64,000 nucleotides of DNA from Coniella vitis (lineage: Eukaryota; Ascomycota; Sordariomycetes; Diaporthales; Schizoparmaceae): contig WUJK01000002.1 in NCBI GenBank assembly GCA_011317545.1, positions 2,604,001 to 2,668,000 on the forward strand, written 5' to 3'. The number at the start of each line of letters is the position of its first letter. Position 1 is the stretch's first letter. Shown piece after piece: positions 25,201-35,563 of this stretch. The notes under the pieces were generated by a model. The model saw nothing but the letters and a program-made list of their open reading frames with translations, had not been told where the DNA came from and did no database searches. The position numbers and the translations under genes were made by a program.

Positions 25201-25331
25201 CGCTCGGCGGTGACGATCGCTACGCCAAAATAGGAACGGGCGTGCAAGTGTCCAATATCGAGGCGGGCGCCATGGCTGAAGTGTCGACGTTTGTCGATGA
25301 GCTGTTTGCGCTTTGCGTGCAGGGCAGATGA
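22227..25331 (+). CDS. MHYT-domain integral membrane sensor-like protein
   Basis: Exons 22227-22402, 22470-23028 and 23130-25331 join in frame to 978 aa. The N-terminal third carries a seven-helix membrane module with three MHYT-type motifs at helix ends: IWCMHYIGN (Met77-His78-Tyr79), ICGMHYLGN and SGMHWCAST. In bacteria the MHYT domain is proposed to bind copper and sense oxygen, CO or NO, usually fused to signalling outputs. Here the last helix (SASACLAMAGFAMYTA) leads to a cytosolic region of about 700 aa with a globular part (residues about 265-600) in which I recognise no kinase, GGDEF or EAL motif. The tail is low-complexity, Ser/Pro-rich, and ends with a His-Ser dipeptide run. MHYT proteins with such a fungal-specific tail are known in ascomycetes but their role is unclear. 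Start MASTSESS is the only ATG fitting the first helix. Confidence 0.85.
25104..25127 (+). repeat. TCGCAC hexamer repeat coding (Ser-His)n
   Basis: Four perfect TCGCAC units lie inside the MHYT gene and encode alternating Ser and His near the C-terminus. The length may vary between strains. A metal-binding role of the His run is possible but unproven. Confidence 0.85.
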
Positions 25332-26444
25332 GGCGCAGGCGTGTTTTTGTTCTACTATTATCTAATTGGTTGCGCCCCGGTCAGCTAATAATTTTGAGTG
25401 CATTCAGCCATATACTCTGTGTGTTCTTACCTAATAAATCATATATCGGCTTTCGTCTCTCAAAGTGCGGTACCGTTGCGAATGTTGGCATGAAGTCGCA
25501 GGTGTGCAGCCAGCCTCGTGTTGGACACCAGCCTTCTGATTGGAGGAAATTCTACCCTCCGAAGAGCCGCCAGAGCCAGCCAGCTTAGTAGGACTCCCCA
25601 ATGCCGCCCCCCTCCCCCCAACGACCCCCGTGCGCCAGGCCCCACCCCCGCTATTTTCGCTACAGCACATACTGTTCTTTAGGCCTGCGATGCGCCGTTC
25701 CTGCGGAGGTCTGCCACCCCTCGGGAATCAAGCACAGGGGTCGACCCCCTCACTTTAGCTTGCAGCGGCCTGCATCTCCAAATCCTGCCGTGGCACAGCT
25801 GCTAAATAAGTACGGTGGTACCCAAACTTTACGGCAAGTTGGGAGAGAGGAAAAAATCATGTCAACAACGATCTCAACTACAAAACCCTTACTTAGCACT
25901 ATAGACTCATGGCGGCGGCCGAGTGTTTGTTGCAAAATTGACTCTTTGGCCTTTTGTTTTCTGCAGGTCGAGGCCACTTAGGTAGCGGGCAGCAGTCCGC
26001 CCCCCTTCTCAAAATCCACATTTCACGTCATCGCAGTCCACTTTGGGGCCGTCATCTGCAACCTGCAACTCGTCGAGCCGACGCACTTACTCGATCCATT
26101 GCGCATCAAACACCCTAGAGCTACCGTCCTGCTTGCTACAGCCTTATCCCGAGTTTACTTTTTCTCTTCCACCTTCATCTAGTTTTCCCCAGCTCCCTGC
26201 TACTCCTCCAAATCCCCCTCCTGGTAAGCGCTCTTTCTTTCCGTCTGTCCTTGCCTAATTGTGACAAGGCCACAACAAGCGCTGATCTTCATTCCTTTCT
26301 CTAGCAGACGGACGGTTCGTTTCCTTCTTCACTGTTTCCGCGCTCGCCCTTTAGCTCGCCAATCCCCCTTTCCTACTCAAGCCGCACGCCTTCAGTACTT
26401 TGAAGAGTACTCGACGCATTCTCTTTACAACATCTGAGTACACA
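25332..26444. other. Intergenic, MHYT 3' end and GUT2 promoter
   Basis: A tandem gap of 1.1 kb. The first part is AT-rich with an AATAAATC signal near 25432. From about 26080 the + strand becomes strongly pyrimidine-rich (CTTCC, TTTCTC), the usual look of a fungal core promoter or leader, right up to the GUT2 ATG. No gene is seen. Confidence 0.45.
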
Positions 26445-28566
26445 ATGCCCGCCTTCACAAGAGCTGCCCGCCCGGGTTTGTTGCGGCGGCTTGCCGTTCC
26501 AGCATCTATAGCAACTGCTGCTGGAGGTGCGCTTGTCTATGCCTACCGCCCGCGCGACATACCTGGCCATGAGCCTCCAGCTGTCCCCCCCGTATACGGC
26601 GCCGACGGCAATTTCCAGCCACCCCGCTTTCCCCGCGAGAAATCCCGCCTTGAACAAATAGCGGACCTCAAGAAGAGCAGCGCTGCAACCCAAGAGTATG
26701 ATGTTCTGGTCATTGGTGGCGGCGCAACAGGTTCGGGTGTTGCCCTTGATGCCGCCACTCGCGGTCTCAAGGTGGCCCTCGTGGAGCGTGATGACTTCAG
26801 CTCGGGTACTAGTAGTAAAAGCACAAAGCTTGTCCACGGTGGTGTCCGCTACCTCGAAAAAGCCGTTTGGAACCTGGACTATTCCCAGTACCAACTGGTG
26901 AGAGAAGCTCTTAAGGAGCGCAAGTATTTCTTGCAGACCGCTCCTCACCTCAGCATGTGGCTCCCCATCATGTTGCCTCTGGACAAGTGGTGGAAGATCC
27001 CCTACTACTGGGCTGGTACCAAGTTCTATGACCTGCTGGCTGGCAGCGAAGGCATCGAGAGCTCCTATTTCCTTACAAAGAGCAAGGCTATTGACGCCTT
27101 TCCCATGCTCAAGAGGACAGATCTAGTTGGCGCTCTGGTTTACTACGACGGCGCCCACAACGACTCGCGCATGAATGTCTCCATAGCCATGACCGCTGCC
27201 TTGTATGGCGCTACCACCGTCAACCATCTTGAGGTTACTGGTTTGCACAAGGACGCCAACGGTAAGCTGTGCGGCGCCAAGGTGAAGGACCTGATTCCTG
27301 AGCGCGACGGCAAGGTTGGTGAGGAGTTCAATGTCAGCGCAAAGTGCATCATCAACTGCACAGGCCCATTTACCGACGGAATCCGCAAGCTTGACAACCA
27401 GGAATGCAAGGAGATTGTCGCCCCTGCATCCGGTGTACATATCATCCTGCCCGGCTACTACAGCCCAGGCAAGATGGGTCTGATTGACCCTTCCACGTCG
27501 GATGGTCGCGTTATATTCTTCCTGCCGTGGCAGGGTAACACCATTGCCGGCACAACCGACAAGCCGGCAACGGTGACCAAGGACCCACTGCCTGACGACG
27601 AGTCCATCAAGTGGATTCTGAACGAGATTCGACACTACCTCTCTCCCGATATCAACGTGCGTGAAGGAGACGTTTTGGCTGCTTGGTCCGGTCTGCGACC
27701 TTTGGTGAAGGACCCCAAGGCCAAAAACACGGAGTCTCTGGTTCGTAACCACCTGATCGATATTTCGGAGTCGGGCCTGGTTACCTGCGCTGGTGGAAAA
27801 TGGACAACCTACCGGCAGATGGCCGAGGAGTGTGTTGATGCTGCTGTCGAGGAATTCGGGCTTAAGACGCGGCCTGTGGTGAACGCTCCTCGCGTGAGCG
27901 GAACGGAGATCGTTGATGATGGCGCCATCCTGGACGGTTCCTGCCAAACACACAAGGTTAGGTTGATTGGTGCTCACGGATTCAGCCGTACCCTCTTCAT
28001 TCACATCATTCAGCACTTTGGCGTCGAGACGGATGTTGCCAAGCATCTCACCGAGAGTTATGGCGACCGTGCCTGGACTGTCGCTGCCTTGTGCAAGCCT
28101 ACCGATCAGCGCTTCCCTGCACGAGGCGAACGTATCTCCCAACTCTACCCCTTTGTCGATGGCGAGATTCGGTACGCCGTCCGCCACGAGTACGCTCAGA
28201 CAGCAGTCGATGTATTGGCTCGCAGGACGAGACTTGCTTTCCTGAACGCGCAAGCCGCACTGCATGCGCTGCCCAAGGTGATTGATGTGATGACTGAGGA
28301 ACTCCAGTGGGACAAGAAGAGGCAGGAATTGGAGTGGAAGCAGAGTACGTCGCCAGATTTGATATCCCTCGAATTTTTCCTATTGATCTAATGCTAACGT
28401 TTCTCCTTCGGCAGCCGTTGCCTTTCTCGAATCCATGGGACTGCCCAAGCCGATGCTGAACGCAACTCGACAACAAGTTGAACAGGCCAAACTCGATTTT
28501 ACCACATCCGAAGAGTTTAAGCTCTACGCGAGACATAACAAGCCCGTGGAGGCTATCGAGCAATAA
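26445..28566 (+). CDS. GUT2: Glycerol-3-phosphate dehydrogenase, mitochondrial, FAD-dependent
   Basis: GUT2 oxidises glycerol-3-phosphate to dihydroxyacetone phosphate on the outer face of the inner mitochondrial membrane and gives electrons to ubiquinone. It serves glycerol use and the glycerol-phosphate shuttle. Exons 26445-28344 and 28415-28566 give 683 aa. I chose MPAFTRAARP over the in-frame ATG at 26400 because it opens a basic presequence followed by a hydrophobic anchor (about residues 13-35). The FAD dinucleotide fold is DVLVIGGGATGSG (about 85-97), followed by the signature GTSSKSTKLVHGGVRYLE. The substrate region (CAGGKWTTYRQMAEE) and C-terminal helical domain (EIRYAVRHEYAQTAVDVLARRTR) are intact. 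No EF-hand is seen, as in other fungi. Confidence 0.97.
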
Positions 28567-29326
28567 TACAAATATATACCCTTACGCAAGGAGAAATAGA
28601 GGAGTAAAAGGAGGCTATTGTGCAGGATACCAGCAGGAACTGGAGTAGGCGTTTGGCTAGACCTGCTGCTCCAATGAGATTGTCTTTTTGTCTTGCTTTC
28701 TTTGCCCCTTTTCCCCCTTGGTTTTCGTGGCTATGCTATCAAAAAAGAGCGAGCCACCGGGGTCGGTGTTGTCGAAACGCTTCTGGCATTGATCGACATT
28801 TGATCATAAATTAAAAAGACATTTGTAGAAGAGGCATACGCTAGCGGAATGTGTATCGAACAAGGCAAATAATTAGAGACTGAGTACTTGGTTATCAAAG
28901 CAAGTATTATAACAGAAATTGTTCGGCGACGGAACCGGGATTTCAAGTTGAAACCTTATATCATTTCCATTACGCCCGTCTTTTGTACATGCCGTCGGCC
29001 TATCACACATTGTGATATCCGACAACTCGCCTACCCCTTTTCCACTATATATGCTTGCCCAATAATATGGCATAACACCTAGACATGATTTTGCAAAACT
29101 CCGAGACATGGCAATACACGAGTTTCAAGCATAGCATGCTTTTTTGCATTCTCTTCTAGCGACCCTTTCCAGTGTTTCATGGAGCAATTGTCGTCGAACT
29201 CGGGCCGTATTCAGATACCTGCCTATGTAGGTATCTCTTCAAGCAGTTACGTGAATGCACTGAGCAGGAGGTAGCCTCTCACAGCGTAACTGCTGTATAG
29301 CCTCCGCCTGGACATTCCAATCGCAA

Positions 29327-29358
<32 letters not shown>

Positions 29359-30426
29359 CCTTGAAAGCTGTCCGCTGTACCTATTTCTAGGTGCAGCATG
29401 TGTCTTTTCTTGTTTTCCCCAGCCTTCCACCTCCTACCCGAAGGAGAAAATTAACCCAGGCACAGACCAAGCAGTGGCTTGGCTGCTCAAGAGCATCGGC
29501 AAGAGAGTCCAGCTTCAATTCAGCGGTGAGGACATGAGCTGAGGCAAGCTGACTGATGAAGAAACTAAAGCCCCGTTCACCCCTTCCTTCTTGGACCCGG
29601 ACTATGCCTCTTATCTATATATGGCCTATAAATTCAAAGAAGTTTACAGTCAAAAAGGTCACAAAGAAAAGGTGGTGCCACTAGTATCCCGTTTGCCGAC
29701 CCAACCATTTGCAACTTGTCACATGTTGCAAATGGGTAAGCTGCTGCTACAACAAAACACAGAAGAAAAGTGGGTGGGATGAAACATCATCTTTCAACAT
29801 AGGTAGATATTGGTTGATGTCGCCCTTGCGAGCTTGCCTTGTAATTGCCTCTTGTGTTTTCGCTAGGGCCAGGACACTATCTATCAGGTATTTGGTAATT
29901 CGTGATGCATTTGAATATCCCCTTATTCCCAGCCGTATGCTAATGAAACCGTCAAGCCCCCCCCCCCCACTGCCCCTTTCCAAGAATTGCCAATCTTTCT
30001 ACTTAATTTCTGAGAAGACATCTTGTTGCGCAATACAACTCAGTCAAGCTCAATCGAGCCCGGTTCCGGCATGCTGAATATCCAATGGGGACTCCACGTG
30101 TCCAAGTCGTAAAGGATGGTCAGAGAGGAACAGATCTAAGGGGGAAAAGGAAAGTGATCATCATGTTTTGACTGCCAAGCCTCTAAAAGAAAAAAAAATG
30201 CACAAGTAAATACCCAAAGGGTCGTAATCAAAGGCGGTATCATGAGCCAAAAAACGCCTCGCCACGAGCCAAGGAACCGTCCGTCTATTTTGCTTCCCCA
30301 TTATGCGTGTCTCATTGCCAATGCCCATACAAGAAAAGTTCAAATGATTCGAGAGAGATGAAGAAAGGAAAAGAGTAAGAAATGCCTGGTGATTTGAAGC
30401 CAAGAGGTCCAGAGTCAGAATGCGTT
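28567..30426. other. Convergent intergenic region, GUT2 / RGS
   Basis: No gene is supported in 1.9 kb between converging genes. It holds an (AC)5 plus 22-A run at 29327-29358, a run of C near 29957-29967 and a CACGTG core near 30095. A stretch around 29420-29530 looks faintly exon-like but has no partner exons. Confidence 0.4.
29327..29358 (+). repeat. (AC)5 followed by 22-A run
   Basis: Five AC units run directly into 22 consecutive A. It is a simple-sequence tract. No target-site duplication or retroelement body is visible upstream. Confidence 0.9.
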
Positions 30427-32382
30427 TCACCGTCCCGTTGGCGGCGGTGGCGGCGGTGGTGGTGTAAAGGGAGTGAAGCCTGCATATGAGGTTGGTGAGC
30501 TTGATGGCGATTCATCAAGCGCAGAGCCACCAGGGCTGAAGACTCGCTGCAAGAGACTACGCTTTGACCGGCTAGCACGTCGCTGTTGTTGGGGCGCAGA
30601 AGAGTCGGCAGCCGAAGGCTTATTTTCCAGGGTTGCATTCCAACCGTACAGATCCTCATCTGGAGACATGACAGTAAAGGCAGCGTTGTGTTGGCCAATA
30701 TTACTGTACGACTGTTGGTGTCGAGGTCCGGGATGATCTGTGCTCAGACCAAGGTGGTTGGACAGGTCAGTCAACTGGAAGGAGGTATCCAATGGCTCTA
30801 GGGCAATTCTCTTCCTAGGAGGCGCTGAAGTGATGCTGCTGTCGGTGTCACTATCAGTGCCTGACATTTCAGCATTGACATCACTCTGTTCGGGTGTTGG
30901 CAAGTCTTGTGTGCATGTGTCCATGCTGGCGGTGGTGCTGCAACGCCGGCGGTAATCCATCTCATAGCGTGGTAGGGGTGCCGTCTGGACTTCGGGCCAG
31001 GGATGACCTGAATTCATGAGGATCAGCTGCTGCGGCATATTGCGTGTCCGACCTCGACCGAACCGCTTCTCCTTGGTCGACGGTGCAGCAAAGCTGAAGG
31101 CCGAGCTGAAACTCGGTTGCGCTGGCCACTGGCGTTTTGCGGCCATGCCACCCCTATAGCCCTCTTCTCCAGTATGGGTGCCCCAAGCCGTCGGTGCGTC
31201 GTTCGGCATCGAAAGTCGTCGACCGGGATGGGGCTCTTCCCATTCTTCCATGAGTACATCGTCAAATGGTCTGGCAATGGTCTCCAAGAATGGAGATTGT
31301 TTCATGGCGGAGAAAGGAGTGTTAGGTAATGGCATGACCTGTCGCCCTCATAAAGCAGCCGCGGGAGTTGCGGCGCTCGTAATGGAGCTGCTGGTTGCGC
31401 GGTGAGTGGAACGAGACCGCCTGCCGAGGCCCAGTTTGGCGCCCACCTTCTTCCAGCTGTTGCTGTGCGCACTAATGGCCTTGTGGAGAGATCCAGGAGG
31501 CGTGGCGGTAAAGGTCCATTCCGGGGTGGGCGGCGTCGTAGGCGGCGTCATGGGTTCCGCCGACGAGGGAGAGTGTGGGCCAGCATCGTCCATGGCGTCG
31601 TCTCTGTCACAGGTATCCATCAATGTTGAAGCGGCATTGTTGCTCGCCTCGCTTCGGCGACTCATGTTGATGCTCAGGTGTGGAAGGAAGGATGTCCGGG
31701 GGGATCGGCTGGGGTCGTGTCGATGCGTCATGTCCCTGGATGAGCGGGAGCGCGACCTACTGTGCCTGACGTCTGAAGAAACGTCCTCAGCAGCCAGGAG
31801 AGCATCGTTCTGGGCCTGCGTGAAGGAGCCGACAAAGGGAACAAGCACAGAGTCGCTCATGAGCTCGTGGACAATTTTGACTGCCTCATCCAGTTCGGAT
31901 GGGTGGGGAGGAGGGGGGCCGCAGTGAAGACTCAGCAGGCGATCGCGGACATGGGCTGGCAAATTGACCTCACGGGATGCGGAAGGCTGGATGTAGGCCT
32001 GGATGAGCTTTTGCCAAAGGCCGGTAATGTGGTCGCCATAATCGGAGAAGTTGTGTTCGGATTGCAGGTATGCCAGCCGGTAGCGGTCGGCCTCCATGGT
32101 GAACTCGAGGGTCTCGAGGCAGTGGTTCTGGGAAAGATAGGCCATGAAAGCACTCAGGGTGTAGGGCTGAGGGGCCGAGTCGGAGAGAATGTCGTGTAGG
32201 GAGGGTATGCGGGTGCCAATGGATGGCGCCAGGCTCACTGGCCTGGAAGAAGGCATGGTGTTTGCGTCCCAGCCAGATTGGGCGCGGGTGGGAGATGCTG
32301 GAGACTGTTCCCTAGGGGTGTGACTGGGCGTCAGATAGGCAGGAGCGTGACTTCGTACCCTCGTTCTGGTCATGGTCTCCAC
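30427..32382 (-). CDS. RGS-domain protein, frame interrupted by one TGA
   Basis: Regulators of G-protein signalling speed GTP hydrolysis on G-alpha subunits. From the ATG at 32382 a frame of 344 codons holds an RGS-like helical domain at about residues 60-185 (IPSLHDILSDS, TLSAFMAYLSQNHCLETLEF, then DEAVKIVHELMSDSVLVPFV), followed by a Ser/Arg/Pro-rich tail (SRSRSRSSRD, AEPMTPPTTPPTP, SWKKVGAKLGLGRRSRS). It stops at TGA 31348-31350. Four codons later the same frame reopens at an ATG (31335) for 302 codons (start MPLPNTPFSAMKQSPFLE, end in a proline run PFTPPPPPPPPTGR). The two halves are most simply one gene. A candidate GT-AG intron of 108 nt (31339-31446, donor GTGGGC, acceptor GACAG) removes the TGA and keeps the frame, giving 615 aa. 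Alternatives are stop-codon read-through, a sequence error or a real short form. Confidence 0.75.
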
Positions 32383-32641
32383 TGTGGGACGGCGACGGAG
32401 TCCTCACACAGTAGCAGCTGCTCGGGTCTGGGTCAACAGCAGACACCTAGGCAAAGACAAGCTCAATTGGCGGCACGAGAGGACCCCATTCAGGCTGTCC
32501 GGACCGGTAGCTGCGGCTGCTGGTGGTATCAGAAGACGTGTAAGTCGACGGCGAGCTGACGACGAGAATGCTGGAGAAAGGCAGCGGATAAGAAAGCAGA
32601 ACGGACACTGCTGCGCTGCCGATAATAGTAGCGATGGTGAG

Positions 32642-32662
32642 GTGGTGGTGGTGGTGGTGGTG
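32642..32662 (+). repeat. (GGT)7 trinucleotide repeat
   Basis: Seven perfect GGT units stand about 260 bases upstream of the RGS ATG. On the minus strand they give ACC triplets. Confidence 0.9.
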
Positions 32663-33233
32663 TGGTGCGGAAGGCGACCCCAGAGAGGAGGAAAGAGAGA
32701 CAGCGGTAGCAAGCAGCAGAGGTGATGCAATGCACACCAGAGTGCAACCCCCAAGTGCCGAGAGCCAACCAGAGGGAGGGGGGGGGCGGATCGACCTAGT
32801 GCGTCGAGCAGCGGGTGGCTTTAGCTGGCGGGTTGCAGGCACTCCAGAGCCAGTGGGAGCAACAAAAGTGCACCGCAGCAAAAGACGAATCAACTGCAGC
32901 ACAAGGAGCACCCAAAGAGGCGCAAGAAGAAGAGGAAAGCGGGCGGCGACGAAGAAAGAGGAGAGTGCGAAGCTTAAGCGCAATTGATGTGGTCACGCCT
33001 GAGGCAGTGTCGGGGGGGAGCCTGCAGGCTGCTGGTCGGTGCGAGCTTCGGTCGAGCCAGGTGAGCCAGTCACAGCCCTGTCGCGTCAAGCGGTGTAGTG
33101 TGTGGTCGATGCGATCCCAACAAGTCGTGTCCCGAGAGCCAAAAGGCGAAAGGGCCAGGTCGTCCGGTGCCAGGTGCGGTGCAAAAGGGCGGGTGGTGGG
33201 TGAGAGTTGCGAATGCGGACGCGCATGCGGGTC

Positions 33234-33261
33234 CTGGTGCTGGTGCTGGTGCTGGTGCTGG
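33234..33261 (+). repeat. (CTGGTG) hexamer repeat
   Basis: Four and two-thirds perfect copies of CTGGTG in non-coding DNA upstream of the RGS gene. Confidence 0.9.
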
Positions 33262-35336
33262 CCGAAAGGGGGGGCCAGAGGAGAACAAAGACGAGAGGAT
33301 GGCAAACGTTGGGGCGCACTTGTTCACTGCGCCGTTCTTGTCGGAAATAGTAGTGACAGCGGCACAATCGTGCACCAATGGGTCGTCGCAAGATCTAAGC
33401 GTTTCTTATTTTTTCCTCTTTTCCCTTCATGGATTCGCTCGATAGCAAGTATCGAGAACGGCGAGCCAGCTTGAGGATGGGTAGGTGGATGGATGAATGC
33501 TAATAAGCCCTTGAGCAGATATGTAGGTCGGGACGAAACAATACTATATAACGCGCGTATTGAGTGCAGTGGGCAGGAAATAGGTCTAGTCGAGACGGGG
33601 CCGGACTGCATGAGATGGTCCTATGTAGTGGAAGAAGAGTGGAGGGGGACGGTGGAGGACGTCGATGATCAATCAATGGCCGGGGACGGGGTGTTGGCAA
33701 GAGTGGGAAGAGAAAGAGCAGAGAACCGGCGGGCAGGGGTCTGCAGGCGCCTCCCAGGTGTGTTTCTGGAATGCGCATGGAAGACTCTGCAAGCAGGGAT
33801 ATCCCGATCACAAGGCGGCCTTGGTGGGGTGAGGGGGCGTTTTGTCTGCAAGGGTACCCAGCCACATGTCGTGTACAATTGTCCGCACCGCTCTCGGTTG
33901 CTTTGGCCTGTTGATCCGCCGCGCTTGGGAGCCAGGCAGACAAAGCTGGCAGCGGCATGCTACATGCGTACCTGCTCATTTTCGCTTTCTCTGTCTCCAC
34001 GCCCTGCTTTGGGCCATCTTGCAGCAGGCTGACGGCTGACTTGATGACCAGGCATATTTCGAGGATGCCCAAGGTGGGCTGTCGGGCAAGTATACTCTGT
34101 GTTCTACGATGCTATACTAATACTGCACACAGTACAACAGTCCAGCACAGTACAGTCCAGCGACGAGTGCAATAGGCGGCACTCTGTCAACCCTGATACA
34201 GACATAGTACTGGCCGAGGCCTTGTTCCACAGACTCTGTGCGGTGCGGCCAATAGTACGATATTATCAACGGCACAGCGGGCAGCAATGCCATCCCTGAG
34301 CAAATAACGAAGCCGGCGAAGGACGACCACAGCCCGGCCAGCCACCTCTGAGCATTTCGTTCCAGAGATCAAGCGAGTGGAAACCGACAACCGCACACAG
34401 CACAAGCCAAGACAAGACAACTCAGCAGCCGTGCCATATCACGCACGTCTTCCTCTTCTTGCAGAAGTATCATATAGTATAGCCATTATAGCACAGCCCT
34501 GCTCAAGGACCAAACACAGGAATGTGGTCCAAGCACACAAGGACCGGCACCAAGGAAACAAGGACGGCGAACCAGGAGGATCAATTGGAAAAGCGAAAGA
34601 GGGTGGGGGAGGGGAGAAAAGCAAAACACAGTTGACATGAGCTTTTGGGAAATTGTCTAATTGAACATTCTAAACGTCGCACGGCAGAGCCAGTAGCCGA
34701 TTGGTTTCAAGCAAATCATGCTCCGGTGGGCCGATGGCGTTGATGCGGGCTGCTTTTGCTTTCTAGGAAACCCGCTGTCGCTAGAGGTTCACGCAGCATC
34801 GCGCCAGTTGCTCTGTTTCCCGTATTGAACAGGCCAGGCAGGGCCCTCAGAATGCTGTCAAAGATGGGGTTGTCGAGGCCGTATGCACAGGCCAGTACAG
34901 ACCGTGGCTGCCGGTCAAGCCCGCTTCTATAAAACATACAACAGAGACCGGATAAAAAGAACAGAAAAAAATCCAAGACATCACTATGTGCAGCGATAAC
35001 AACAACGCCTTCCTCAGCTCCCAGGCTCCTCAGGAGAAAAGACATCAGTTCTCGATTTAGATTACTTCAGCAAAATCCGCTTTTGATACCTCAAAGACGT
35101 GTACAAGTCAGTGAATGGGTAATGTAATCATTACTATGTACGAATCAAATGGCCCTTACTCAACGCCAGCCGCCAGCCACGACAAGAGCCTTGGGCCCAT
35201 CACATCACTGACACACAGTGTCTTTGCTTCATAATTGGCGATGCATGAGACTGTGGCGGCCGGCCATGCTGCACTCTAATCCAGTGGCAGCTGCAGTAAT
35301 CGGGAGACTATGTAATGACCATAGTTCATCATGTCA

Positions 35337-35354
35337 ACACACACACACACACAC
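35337..35354 (+). repeat. (AC)9 dinucleotide repeat
   Basis: Nine perfect AC units in the gene-poor region, followed by AATTG. Confidence 0.9.
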
Positions 35355-35526
35355 AATTGACAAAGGACAAATCAGACTCTGACGCAAGCAAGACGCTACG
35401 AGCACTACCATAGTATATATGTAACGTCGTCCCATAGGAGAATTGTGGGGATGGGGATCGCCGTCTCAAGGCCTGGGCCAACCTGGGCCTAGCCTCTTGT
35501 CAGCATCACCCTGCATAGCCTTGCTT

Positions 35527-35563
35527 GCCAGCCTGCCAGCCTGCCAGCCTGCCAGCCTGCCAG
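35527..35563 (+). repeat. 8-base tandem repeat GCCAGCCT, 4.6 copies
   Basis: Four perfect copies of GCCAGCCT and a partial fifth (GCCAG). It is a short minisatellite in non-coding DNA and is likely to vary in length between strains. Confidence 0.9.

Noticed and set aside
1..28566. Metabolic gene cluster (GLC3, ATP2, KGD1, GUT2)
   Set aside because: The genes belong to different core pathways, are interrupted by unrelated nuclear genes (TFB1, CIA1, MHYT), and show no shared promoter element that I can see.
29420..29530. Exon-like stretch after a TTTTCCCCAG acceptor, reading KEKINPGTDQAVAWLLKS
   Set aside because: No upstream exon or start could be joined in frame. Too short to support a gene.
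31335..31348. Second RGS-region frame as an independent gene
   Set aside because: It begins only 12 bases after the TGA in the same frame, leaving no room for a promoter. One interrupted gene is simpler.
35527..35563. Tandem 8-base repeat as a CRISPR-like array
   Set aside because: Units are contiguous without spacers, and the organism is a fungus. It is a minisatellite.
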